Positions 1 to 6,994 are shown, counted from the stretch's first letter. The stretch: DNA of 8,972 nucleotides from CALMSM01 sp964534095 (GCA_964534095.1 CAZHPF010000035.1:1-8972), one strand, 5' to 3'. Translations and numbers: made by a program. Notes: generated from the letters alone by a model not told the origin.

Positions 1-1690
1 CTAAGGAAGCGGCTTGCATGGCGGCCGGTACTTCTTCGCGTAGCGGATCGATCATGCTCACCATCCCGAGCAGCGTAAGACCAGACTCTACGGTGTCCAT
101 GTGCAGGCTGTTAGGGTTGGTGTGCGCAGGCAATGGTTTATAAGCAAATGCCAAGTTACGCATAGCGGCTGAGGACAGGGCATCGTGCTGTTGGGCGTAC
201 CAGGTACGGTCTTTGTCCGTGAGTTTACGCAGTTTGCCGTTCTCAAGTATATGGGTACAGCGTTCCAGAATACTTTCAGGGGCGCCTTTGACATATGCGT
301 ATAGCTTGTCGTCAAGCTTTCTGATAGACGACATTCTTTTGCGTGCAGAATCGAAAGTGAACTCTTTTAATTCGGGATGATGTGCTTCCAGAGTATCGAT
401 GTCTATGCCGGCCTTGCGTGTCAACGTAATCAATGCGCCCTCTGTGGGATCGCCGAGACAATACCAATCGGCGTGTTCGTTGTCGGGAGGGAGTACTTTG
501 GCATTGCTGGCAAGCGCACCACAAAAGAAAAATTGTTCAAACGTTTTGAGTTGGGCTTCGGAAAGAGCCTGGCCGCGGTCGGTTTGGATAGCTCCATTTG
601 CTTCGTAACCAATGCCGCTCACTGGATACGAGGCGTCGCCGATAAGTATGCGCTCGACGGTCATCTGGTTTTTAGTGAGCGTACCGGTTTTGTCGGTACA
701 GATAATGTGGGTGGCGCCGAGGGTTTCGACAGCAGAGAGGGTTTTGACTAGGGCTTTGGCTTTGGCGAGACGGTTAGCGGCCTGGGCTAGTGCTGTATTG
801 ACTTCGGCCGGCAAGCCTTGGGGTATGAGCGAACTGGCGAAGCCAATGGCGAACAAGAAGGCGCCCTTTATACCAAGATTGGCCTGAATAGCAATCGGGA
901 GTAGAACTAGACACAATGCCCCCACGCCGATTGTAACCCGACTAGCAATATGGTTCAGCTCGCGTTGTAGCGGACTGAGCGTACGGGGTGCGCTTTGGCT
1001 GAGGTTTGCAATACGTCCCAGCTCGGTGTTCATGCCGGTGCCGATAACTACACCGAGTGCTTCGCCGGTGGCAACCGTCGTTCCCATAAAAGCGGTATTT
1101 TGGCGGTTACCCAGAGTTACTTCAGCCTCGATAGCGTGCAAAAATTTTCGACTGGGGTTGCTTTCGCCTGTCAATGCAAAGTCATTAGTTGAAAGTTCGC
1201 TTTCTTCAATAAGCCGAAGATCGACGGGCACGCTGTCGCCCTCGCTGATACGTACAATATCACCGGGCACAAGTAGCTGTGATTCTATTTCGGACAGTTT
1301 CCCATCACGATATACCTCGGCGGCTGGTTTTACGAGCTTCTCAAGTGCTTGCATGATCTTTTCGGCTTTAAATTCTTGGGCAAATCCAATGACGGTGTTG
1401 AATACCACAATAAGCCCCAGTACAATCGCGGTGCGCTTATCGCCGAGGTATAAAGAAAGAAGACTACTCGATAGCAGCAAGGCAATCATCAGGTCTTTGT
1501 ACTGGCGCAGATATTTCCGCCATGCCGGGTCGGATGGTAAGTCCGCTAGGGTGTTTGGGCCATAGGCGAGGAGCCGTGTTTGAGCTTCTTCAGTGGTAAG
1601 ACCGGTTTTTGTAGTGTCAAGTTTTCTAAGTACCGCATCTACCCCAAGGCGATACGGAGCAGAATCTTGATGTTTTCCCACCGTTTGCAT
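1..1690 (-). CDS. P2-type cation-transporting ATPase, N-terminal 563 residues (C-terminus beyond left edge)
   Basis: This is an ATP-driven cation pump of the inner membrane. Reading the minus strand from ATG 1690 gives one unbroken frame to the window edge. In order it shows an N-terminal cation-ATPase domain (about 10-60), hydrophobic segments M1 (about 66-83) and M2 (about 87-106), an actuator domain with LTGES at 173-177, M3/M4 (about 252-300), the phosphorylation motif DKTGTLT with Asp333, a nucleotide-binding domain with GDPTEGAL (413-420), FDSARKRM (446-453) and KGAPE (468-472), and DPLREEV (548-554). The layout resembles bacterial P2 Ca2+-type or related pumps, but the ion cannot be assigned. 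The M4 motif reads PQGLPA (290-295) instead of the usual PEGLPA. An ATG at 1699 is in frame, but the predicted -10 box overlaps it, so 1690 is preferred. The remaining P domain and M5-M10 lie outside the window. Confidence 0.93.
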   Translation of the reverse strand, partial: MQTVGKHQDSAPYRLGVDAVLRKLDTTKTGLTTEEAQTRLLAYGPNTLADLPSDPAWRKYLRQYKDLMIALLLSSSLLSLYLGDKRTAIVLGLIVVFNTVIGFAQEFKAEKIMQALEKLVKPAAEVYRDGKLSEIESQLLVPGDIVRISEGDSVPVDLRLIEESELSTNDFALTGESNPSRKFLHAIEAEVTLGNRQNTAFMGTTVATGEALGVVIGTGMNTELGRIANLSQSAPRTLSPLQRELNHIASRVTIGVGALCLVLLPIAIQANLGIKGAFLFAIGFASSLIPQGLPAEVNTALAQAANRLAKAKALVKTLSAVETLGATHIICTDKTGTLTKNQMTVERILIGDASYPVSGIGYEANGAIQTDRGQALSEAQLKTFEQFFFCGALASNAKVLPPDNEHADWYCLGDPTEGALITLTRKAGIDIDTLEAHHPELKEFTFDSARKRMSSIRKLDDKLYAYVKGAPESILERCTHILENGKLRKLTDKDRTWYAQQHDALSSAAMRNLAFAYKPLPAHTNPNSLHMDTVESGLTLLGMVSMIDPLREEVPAAMQAASL

Positions 1691-1697
1691 AGCAAGC

Positions 1698-1726
1698 ATT
1701 ATCGGGTAAATGCAGACGATTGTAAA
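1698..1726 (-). promoter_or_regulatory. Predicted sigma70-type promoter of the P-type ATPase, leaderless type
   Basis: On the minus strand, TTTACA (1721-1726) is followed after exactly 17 bp by GATAAT (1698-1703). Transcription starting about 7 nt downstream would begin at or next to the ATG at 1690, with no room for a ribosome binding site. The -10 box overlaps the alternative ATG at 1697-1699, which therefore would not be transcribed. Confidence 0.65.
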
Positions 1727-1756
1727 CAGAGACCTCAGTGAAACGGCACGTTAGCG

Positions 1757-1762
1757 TATACT
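1757..1762 (+). promoter_or_regulatory. Predicted -10 box of polA, leaderless type
   Basis: TATACT lies 6 nt before the polA ATG, so a transcript would start at about the A of the start codon. I see no good -35 hexamer at 16-18 bp and no Shine-Dalgarno sequence. An overlapping TATAAG (1762-1767) is too close to the ATG to serve. Confidence 0.5.
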
Positions 1763-1768
1763 ATAAGT

Positions 1769-4456
1769 ATGGCGACGCCCGCGCGAAAAAAACTAGCGAT
1801 TATAGATGGTAAAAGTGTGTTTTATCGTGGTTACTACGCGATGGGGGGGTTAAGCACAAAAGACGGTACACCAACAGGTGGTGTGTATGGATTTGCAGCC
1901 ATGGCGCTAGAACTTATTAAAAAACTGCAGCCGGATTACGTCTGCGTAGCGTGGGATAAGCCCAAGACAAATATTCGTAAACGACTAGAAGTTTATCCTG
2001 AATACAAAGCGGGTCGCAAACCAGCTCCGCCTGACTTTTATGCGCAAATACCAATCCTCCATGAGTTACTTAGGGCTTTTAACTGGCCTCTTTACGAACT
2101 TGATGATTATGAAGCTGACGACATCATGTGCGGGCTTGCTAAAAAGGCCGACGCTGCAGGGCTAGAGACGATGCTGATTACGTCTGATCTTGATGCGCTG
2201 CAATGTGTTGGGGAACATACCCATGTGTATGCGCTTAAAAAAGGCTTTAGTAATATTGAGCGGTTTGACGTGGCAGCATTTGAGGCTAAATATAACATTG
2301 ACGTTGATCAGTTTCTGGATCTAAAGTCTTTAAAAGGCGACTCATCAGACAATATTCCCGGCGTGCCGGGTATTGGTGAAAAGGGCGCTCTAGAGCTTTT
2401 GCGAAAGTACAAAACCCTGGATGGAGTATACGAAAACCTGTGGGAAGTCAGGGACAATTTACGCAAAAAACTCGAAGCAGGCAAAACGTCAGCATATATG
2501 AGTAAAGAAATTGCTCGGTTATATGATGATGCACCTATTGAACTAGACTTGCCCGAAATGGATGTGCATAAACTAGATGTAGACGAGCTACGGGATATTT
2601 TGCAGCGGCTGGAATTTCGTTCGTTGCTGCGCAGCTTGCCGGAGCATATGCGGGGGAACGAACAGCAAAAAGCCCAAATTGAACGTATTGATCGTGGCGG
2701 GTTAGAGCTTGGCAAAGTAGTCCTGATTGATTCTGATGATAAAATGAAAGGCCTCAAGCTATCCGTTTCAAGCAAAGAAGTCGTGCTCCATGGGCGTAGC
2801 GCTGACAAACAAGGAGACACACCGAAAGCCCTTATTATTGCTGATGAAAAAACAACATACGTACTAGACCTTACCAAACTTAGCCCTGCGTCCTATCCGG
2901 TGATACGTGCGCTACCTATTGAGAGCGTGATCGGACATGACATAAAGGCTATTTTTAAAATTCTGCTTACGCTTGATGTTAATTTACCAACGGTATTTCA
3001 CGACACCTTAGTAGGTGCATTTATCATCAATAGCCTGAGGCGGGAACAAAGTATTAGTGAACTACTCATGACCGATCTGGGCATAGAGCTACAGCTTGAC
3101 GACCTGGATGACGAGGAGTACATAAACCATGCAGCTGAAACTGCTGCTGCGCTGCGACTATTAGCCAATACACAAGGCGAGCAAATCAGTGAACTCAATA
3201 AGGTTATCCAGCTTGTTCAGGACGTAGAGTGGCCTATCATTCCAGTGCTTGCCCGTATGGAAAAAACGGGCATTTTGATGAATCAGCCATTCTTTGAACA
3301 ACTTTCTAACAGTCTTCAAGACAAGCTAAGTGATATTGAACAAACAATTTATGGATTTGCCAACAAAGAATTCAACATTGCCAGCCCGGCTCAACTTAGC
3401 CAAGTATTGTTTGAAGACTTAGGGCTGCCGACTGCGGGTGTTAAAAAAGGCAGGCACGGCAGCTATTCAACGGCCGCTGATGTGCTAGAAAAACTCAAAG
3501 ATCTCCACCCCATCATCACGTGTATTAACCAATTCAGGGAGTATGCAAAACTCAAAAATACTTACGTGGATACATTACCTGCCGTTGCAGATAAAAATAA
3601 CCGTATACACACTACTTTTAACCTTACGATTGCCCAGACAGGTAGGCTATCGTCTGTTGATCCGAACTTGCAGAATATTCCTGTTCGAACTGAACTGGGG
3701 CGTGAAATCCGTAAAGGTTTTGTAGCGGGCAAGGGGCGCGTGTTTGTCTCGGCGGACTATTCGCAGTTTGAACTACGAATCGCGGCAGCAATGAGCGGTG
3801 ATGAGCTGATGATCGAAGCATTTAACGAAGATCGCGACATTCATACCGAAACAGCAGCACTTATCCAGGCTGTCGATCCAAAGGATGTGACAAAAGAGAT
3901 GCGTTATGCCGCCAAAGCAGTTAACTTCGGCATATTATATGGCCAGGGCGTGCATGGGCTGAGTAGCGGAACCGGTATCAGCTATGCTGAAGCCAAGGAG
4001 TTCATTGATAGGTACTTTGAAGTCCGTCCTAAACTTAAAAACATGATAGAGCTGTTTCGCGGGCAAGCCCTGAAGCGCGGGTATGTCGAAACACTGCTCG
4101 GCCGCCGTCGGCCGACACCAGATACTAAATCAGGCAACTTTATGCTGAGAGAAGCGGCATTCCGTGCGGCCGTTAATATGCCCATACAGGGTACGGCTGC
4201 CGACCTTACCAAGCTCGCTATGATTGAAGTGCAAAAAGCCCTTACCAAGGAATACGATACGGTGCGCTATGATGACCATACTGGTGCTCCGCAAATGCTG
4301 CTGCAAATACACGACAGTATCATGGTGGAGTGTAACGAACAGGATGCCGAGGAAGTAGGAAAACTCATGAAAGATATTATGGAAAAGGTGTATCCAAAGC
4401 TTGGCGTACAATTGCGTGTCGACATCAGTACCGGTAAAACGTGGGGGGATCTATGA
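1769..4456 (+). CDS. polA: DNA polymerase I, with intact 5'-3' exonuclease and degenerate 3'-5' exonuclease
   Basis: PolA fills gaps and removes RNA primers during lagging-strand synthesis and excision repair. The 895 residues fit the family (E. coli 928). The N-terminal flap nuclease (about 8-295) keeps its metal-binding acids: Asp13, Asp63, YEADD 114-118, Asp140/Asp142, and GDSSDNIPGVPGIGEK from 190. The middle domain (about 315-470) has the 3'-5' exonuclease fold position, but the DxE motif is absent and the last motif reads HAAET (454-458) where E. coli has YAAED. Proofreading is therefore probably lost, although Asp412 remains. The polymerase domain is intact: motif A DYSQFELR (663-670, catalytic Asp663), motif B RYAAKAVNFGILYG (712-725, Lys716, Phe720) and motif C IHDS (847-850, Asp849). 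Motif A has Phe where E. coli has Ile709, and motif C has Ser where E. coli has Glu883. The gene heads a probable operon with the reductase and Nudix genes. Confidence 0.98.
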   Translation: MATPARKKLAIIDGKSVFYRGYYAMGGLSTKDGTPTGGVYGFAAMALELIKKLQPDYVCVAWDKPKTNIRKRLEVYPEYKAGRKPAPPDFYAQIPILHELLRAFNWPLYELDDYEADDIMCGLAKKADAAGLETMLITSDLDALQCVGEHTHVYALKKGFSNIERFDVAAFEAKYNIDVDQFLDLKSLKGDSSDNIPGVPGIGEKGALELLRKYKTLDGVYENLWEVRDNLRKKLEAGKTSAYMSKEIARLYDDAPIELDLPEMDVHKLDVDELRDILQRLEFRSLLRSLPEHMRGNEQQKAQIERIDRGGLELGKVVLIDSDDKMKGLKLSVSSKEVVLHGRSADKQGDTPKALIIADEKTTYVLDLTKLSPASYPVIRALPIESVIGHDIKAIFKILLTLDVNLPTVFHDTLVGAFIINSLRREQSISELLMTDLGIELQLDDLDDEEYINHAAETAAALRLLANTQGEQISELNKVIQLVQDVEWPIIPVLARMEKTGILMNQPFFEQLSNSLQDKLSDIEQTIYGFANKEFNIASPAQLSQVLFEDLGLPTAGVKKGRHGSYSTAADVLEKLKDLHPIITCINQFREYAKLKNTYVDTLPAVADKNNRIHTTFNLTIAQTGRLSSVDPNLQNIPVRTELGREIRKGFVAGKGRVFVSADYSQFELRIAAAMSGDELMIEAFNEDRDIHTETAALIQAVDPKDVTKEMRYAAKAVNFGILYGQGVHGLSSGTGISYAEAKEFIDRYFEVRPKLKNMIELFRGQALKRGYVETLLGRRRPTPDTKSGNFMLREAAFRAAVNMPIQGTAADLTKLAMIEVQKALTKEYDTVRYDDHTGAPQMLLQIHDSIMVECNEQDAEEVGKLMKDIMEKVYPKLGVQLRVDISTGKTWGDL
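4443..4448 (+). promoter_or_regulatory. G-rich ribosome binding site for the aldo/keto reductase, inside the polA 3' end
   Basis: A run of six G lies 4 nt before ATG 4453, within the last codons of polA. It can pair with the anti-Shine-Dalgarno core through one G-U wobble. It supports the ATG overlapping the polA stop over the in-frame GTG at 4441. Confidence 0.5.
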
Positions 4457-5265
4457 TACTCGCCACAAAGCTTGGAGACAGGACTATTCCTAACATTGGC
4501 CTCGGTTTATGGCAGATTCAAGATAAAGCAGACCTGGAACGTTCTGTTACGGCTGCTCTGCAGGCTGGTTATCGTCACTTCGACACTGCACAAGCGTACG
4601 GGAACGAAAAGATGCTTGGAGACATACTGAGCGCACAGAGTATCTCGCGCTCACAGCTGTTTATTACGACCAAAATTAGTGTAAAAAACTTCGGGGCACA
4701 TGCTACTAACCGTAGTTTTAAGCAGTCGCTTGAGGCGCTGAAGACAGATTACGTCGATTTATTACTGCTTCATTTTCCGGTTACAGGGCTTCGTAAGCGC
4801 TCCTGGCAGGCACTGGAAAAACTGCATGCTGCAGGCCAAGCAAGAGCCGTCGGTGTCAGCAACTATACAATCCGCCATCTCGAGCAGATGAAGAAGTATG
4901 CGAGTGTCATGCCAGCCGTAAATCAAGTTGAGCTTCACGTATTCCTGCAACAGCCCGATTTGCTCGAATATTGTCAGCAGGAGGGGATCGTAGTCGAAGC
5001 TTATTCGCCGCTGGCGCATGGTCACGGTCTTAATGACAGCATGCTCGTTACATTAGCCGAAAAGTACAAGAAAACACCGGCGCAAATTATGTTGCGGTGG
5101 TGTCTGCAGGTCGGTACCATACTGTTGCCTAAAAGCGTTACCCCGGAGCGGGTTGCCCAAAACATTGCTATTTTTGACTTTGAACTCACCGGCAATGATA
5201 TGCAGAAGATCAAACGTTTGAATAAAAACTTGCGTACCTGTTGGGACCCAACACGCGTTCCATAA
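4453..5265 (+). CDS. Aldo/keto reductase family oxidoreductase
   Basis: This is a cytosolic NADPH-dependent enzyme of a (beta/alpha)8 barrel family that reduces aldehydes and ketones; the substrate cannot be read from sequence. The full catalytic tetrad is present in the expected context: Asp44 and Tyr49 (FDTAQAYGNE), Lys74 (TTKIS) and His107 (LLLHFP). Other family marks are GVSNY (134-138), NQVE (157-160), YSPLAHG (184-190) and the cofactor phosphate-binding stretch LLPKSVTPERVAQN (224-237). The length of 270 residues matches prokaryotic 2,5-diketo-D-gluconate reductase-like members. The start is the ATG whose last two bases form the polA stop (ATGA), which implies translational coupling. 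A reductase here could detoxify reactive aldehydes, but that link is inference from neighbours only. Confidence 0.95.
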   Translation: MILATKLGDRTIPNIGLGLWQIQDKADLERSVTAALQAGYRHFDTAQAYGNEKMLGDILSAQSISRSQLFITTKISVKNFGAHATNRSFKQSLEALKTDYVDLLLLHFPVTGLRKRSWQALEKLHAAGQARAVGVSNYTIRHLEQMKKYASVMPAVNQVELHVFLQQPDLLEYCQQEGIVVEAYSPLAHGHGLNDSMLVTLAEKYKKTPAQIMLRWCLQVGTILLPKSVTPERVAQNIAIFDFELTGNDMQKIKRLNKNLRTCWDPTRVP

Positions 5266-5270
5266 AGGAG
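5264..5270 (+). promoter_or_regulatory. Shine-Dalgarno site of the Nudix gene
   Basis: AAAGGAG overlaps the reductase stop codon and lies 9 nt before ATG 5280. It favours that ATG over the in-frame TTG at 5241 inside the reductase gene. Confidence 0.75.
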
Positions 5271-5279
5271 AAAATAGGT

Positions 5280-5687
5280 ATGAAGACGTTTTATGTAGGT
5301 ATTAAAGGAGTAATTATCCGAGACGATAAAGTACTTTTACTGCGTGCGAACGGTGGCAAAGGACGGCGCGATATCTGGGAAATGCCCGGTGGCCGCATAG
5401 ACGATGACGAAGTAATTCAACAGACGCTAACCCGCGAACTGCACGAGGAGCTCGCAAATATCAACAATATTACTATCGGGAGAATTTTGCATGCTACACG
5501 TTTGCCGTGGAATATTGATAACACCAATAGTTTGACACTGATTTTCTATCAAGTGACAGCCGATTTTGATGGCGATCCAGTAATCAGTGATGAACATATG
5601 GACTGGCGTTGGTGTACGCTCGATGAGGCGTTAGAACTGGCTAACGAATTTACGTTGCCAGCTATAAAGGCTGCTTTCGCAACTTAG
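5280..5687 (+). CDS. Nudix hydrolase (MutT-like fold)
   Basis: This 135-residue single-domain protein should hydrolyse a nucleoside diphosphate linked to another group, with Mg2+. The Nudix box is at 38-60: Gly38, five residues, Glu44, seven residues, then REL-H-EE (52-57), including the metal-binding glutamates Glu56 and Glu57. The box ends LAN where the consensus has x-Gly-hydrophobic, a small departure. The family-typical WEMPGG precedes it (33-38). A MutT-like role in removing oxidised dNTPs would fit polA upstream and mutM downstream, but Nudix substrates are poorly predicted from sequence, so this stays open. It lies 14 nt after the reductase and probably shares its transcript. Confidence 0.93.
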   Translation: MKTFYVGIKGVIIRDDKVLLLRANGGKGRRDIWEMPGGRIDDDEVIQQTLTRELHEELANINNITIGRILHATRLPWNIDNTNSLTLIFYQVTADFDGDPVISDEHMDWRWCTLDEALELANEFTLPAIKAAFAT

Positions 5688-5691
5688 AACC

Positions 5692-5720
5692 TTGTATTTA
5701 AAATAGTTTTGTGACATAAT
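5692..5720 (+). promoter_or_regulatory. Predicted promoter with extended -10 for the membrane-anchored protein
   Basis: TTGTAT (5692-5697), a 17-bp spacer and CATAAT (5715-5720) with an upstream TGn (5712-5714) form a good extended -10 promoter just after the Nudix stop. The -10 ends 9 nt before ATG 5730, so the transcript would have a leader of at most a few nucleotides. Confidence 0.65.
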
Positions 5721-5729
5721 ACTGATGTT

Positions 5730-6302
5730 ATGAAGAGGTATTTGTTGGCCATATTTGTCATCTTCGTCATCATGGCGTTGGGTATTGTGCTGCTTTCGGG
5801 AGGCTCCGATGAAAAACCGGTAAGTAATCCGACTGAAACCCCCCAAAAACAACTTCACGATTACGCAGGTTCAGCTAATGCCAGAGTAGTGTACACCACC
5901 CAAGGCAGAGTTGTTGGCGACGACCAGTATCGCTCTATACGAATAACAGTCACGCGAGAAATGAGGCGTGCTGAAGTCCTGGACAGTTATACAAATCGGG
6001 TCGAAAAAAGCAAAACCCTGCCAAACAACCAAACGGCGTTTGATGTCTTTTTGCGTTCACTGGAGCATGCTGGGTATACTACCTCACGGAAGACTGATAT
6101 TACTGATGAGCGTGGCGTTTGTCCTGCAGGGCGTCGTTTTATTTATGAAACACTAGAAAAAAAGGATAAGGTTCAACACACATGGTCGACATCCTGCGGA
6201 AAAAACCTTGGTACGTTTGATGGGAATTCTGGCGCCGTCATGCAGTTGTTCCAGACACAGATCACTGACTATAACAAATTTATTTCTGGCGTATCGTTGT
6301 AA
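5730..6302 (+). CDS. Membrane-anchored extracytoplasmic protein of unknown function
   Basis: I do not recognise a named family. The 190-residue protein starts MKRY, followed by a hydrophobic segment (about 5-23) and then a Gly/Ser/Pro/Thr-rich linker (24-40). That is the layout of an N-terminal anchor or uncleaved signal with the rest outside the cytoplasm. There is no lipobox cysteine. The mature part (about 45-190) is soluble and charged, with exactly two cysteines, Cys131 (GVCPAGRRFIYE) and Cys156 (TSCGKNLGTF), which could form a disulfide. Those segments and the LFQTQITDYNKF stretch (173-184) look like a folded domain. Its promoter and lack of a Shine-Dalgarno sequence suggest a separate, leaderless-type transcript. 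A surface or envelope role is inference from topology. Confidence 0.85.
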   Translation: MKRYLLAIFVIFVIMALGIVLLSGGSDEKPVSNPTETPQKQLHDYAGSANARVVYTTQGRVVGDDQYRSIRITVTREMRRAEVLDSYTNRVEKSKTLPNNQTAFDVFLRSLEHAGYTTSRKTDITDERGVCPAGRRFIYETLEKKDKVQHTWSTSCGKNLGTFDGNSGAVMQLFQTQITDYNKFISGVSL

Positions 6303-6310
6303 TAGTCGGG

Positions 6311-6316
6311 TACACT
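6311..6316 (+). promoter_or_regulatory. Possible -10 box of the HAD gene
   Basis: TACACT lies 7 nt before ATG 6324 in the 21-bp gap after the preceding gene. There is no clear -35 hexamer and no Shine-Dalgarno sequence. It matches the TATAAT consensus at 4 of 6 positions, so the call leans on the same spacing at other genes here. Read-through from upstream is also possible. Confidence 0.35.
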
Positions 6317-6323
6317 AGCGGTA

Positions 6324-6902
6324 ATGATACGCGCTATTATCTTTGATTGTTTTGGGGTGCTTATTGGTCAAGGGTTTGATGCTACCTGGCGGCGAGCGGG
6401 CGGTAATCCCGAACACGATAGAAAGTTTATCCGCGATTTGTTGGGCGCGGCTAGTCTGGGCATAATTGACTCCGCTGAAATGACCCGCCGTATATGTAAC
6501 CAGCTTGGTATTGATGCATCGACGTGGCAATCAGTCGTAGCTAGGAGCGAACAACCTGACGATGAGCTAGTCGCCTATATTGCCGATACGCTTCAAAAAC
6601 ACTTTAAAATAGGTATGTTGAGTAATGCGAACCGCGGTGTACTGGAGCGGAGGTTCACAGAAGAACAGCTGGGCGTATTTGATGCGGTGGTTATTTCGGC
6701 GGAAGTAGGCATGGTCAAGCCGGATCCCCGTATTTATGCACTGGCGGCGGAACGTTTAGGGGTTTCGATGGATGAGTGTGTCTTTATTGATGACAACCAT
6801 ATGTATTGTGAAGCTGCCCGAGCGGCAGGCATGCAAGCCATAAAGTATCAGCATTTTGGCCAGCTTCGTAATGAGCTAGCTCCTATATTACGTCACGTGT
6901 GA
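6324..6902 (+). CDS. HAD-superfamily hydrolase, subfamily IA-like
   Basis: This is a cytosolic haloacid-dehalogenase-fold enzyme of 192 residues. Motif I is FDCFGVL with nucleophile Asp8, motif II is MLSNAN with Ser100, motif III is Lys132 in VKPDPRIY, and motif IV is FIDDN with Asp156/Asp157. A helical cap fits at about 15-85. The residue two after the nucleophile is Phe10 instead of the Asp used as general acid/base by most HAD phosphatases. That is closer to the L-2-haloacid dehalogenase pattern (Asp-x-Tyr), and some IA phosphatases such as YihX also depart from it. Reaction and substrate are therefore open. The closing EAARAAGMQAI is typical of the subfamily. Confidence 0.93.
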   Translation: MIRAIIFDCFGVLIGQGFDATWRRAGGNPEHDRKFIRDLLGAASLGIIDSAEMTRRICNQLGIDASTWQSVVARSEQPDDELVAYIADTLQKHFKIGMLSNANRGVLERRFTEEQLGVFDAVVISAEVGMVKPDPRIYALAAERLGVSMDECVFIDDNHMYCEAARAAGMQAIKYQHFGQLRNELAPILRHV

Positions 6903-6941
6903 TATAAATAGAAGCTTATGCTTATAAAATGTCTACCTACC

Positions 6942-6970
6942 TTGATTTAGATCTTATCCTGCGGTGTACT
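6942..6970 (+). promoter_or_regulatory. Possible promoter of the 83-residue gene
   Basis: TTGATT (6942-6947), a 17-bp spacer and TGTACT (6965-6970) match the consensus at 4 of 6 positions each. A transcript from here would carry a leader of about 30 nt including the Shine-Dalgarno site. An alternative AT-rich -10 candidate, TATAAA, sits at 6923-6928. Confidence 0.35.
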
Positions 6971-6981
6971 GAAAACAGGAT
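6956..6981. repeat. 6-bp inverted repeat over the promoter/leader of the 83-residue gene
   Basis: ATCCTG (6956-6961) and CAGGAT (6976-6981) are perfect reverse complements separated by 14 bp. The pair brackets the candidate -10 box. It could be an operator or a weak leader hairpin; no T-run follows, so it is not a terminator. Confidence 0.4.
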
Positions 6982-6994
6982 TATCAAAATAAAC

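Noticed and set aside
377..1565. Plus-strand open frames opposite the ATPase
   Set aside because: They are antisense shadows of a minus-strand frame carrying a full set of P-type ATPase motifs, and they show no recognisable domain.
1691..1699. ATG at 1699 as the start of the P-type ATPase
   Set aside because: The predicted -10 box (1698-1703) overlaps this codon, so a transcript from that promoter would not contain it. It also has no Shine-Dalgarno site.
4096..4118. GC-rich palindrome around CGGCCG inside polA
   Set aside because: It encodes the conserved LLGRRRPTP segment, so the repeat is explained by Arg and Gly codons.
4441..4456. Possible -1 frameshift on the G6 run fusing PolA to the aldo/keto reductase
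   Set aside because: The reductase frame is -1 relative to polA, but the run does not form a proper slippery heptamer in the polA frame. The ATGA overlap with a G-rich ribosome binding site explains reductase translation.
5241..5279. Upstream TTG start for the Nudix protein
   Set aside because: It would overlap the reductase by 25 bp and add 13 residues foreign to the fold. ATG 5280 has an AAAGGAG site 9 nt upstream and begins directly at the first Nudix strand.
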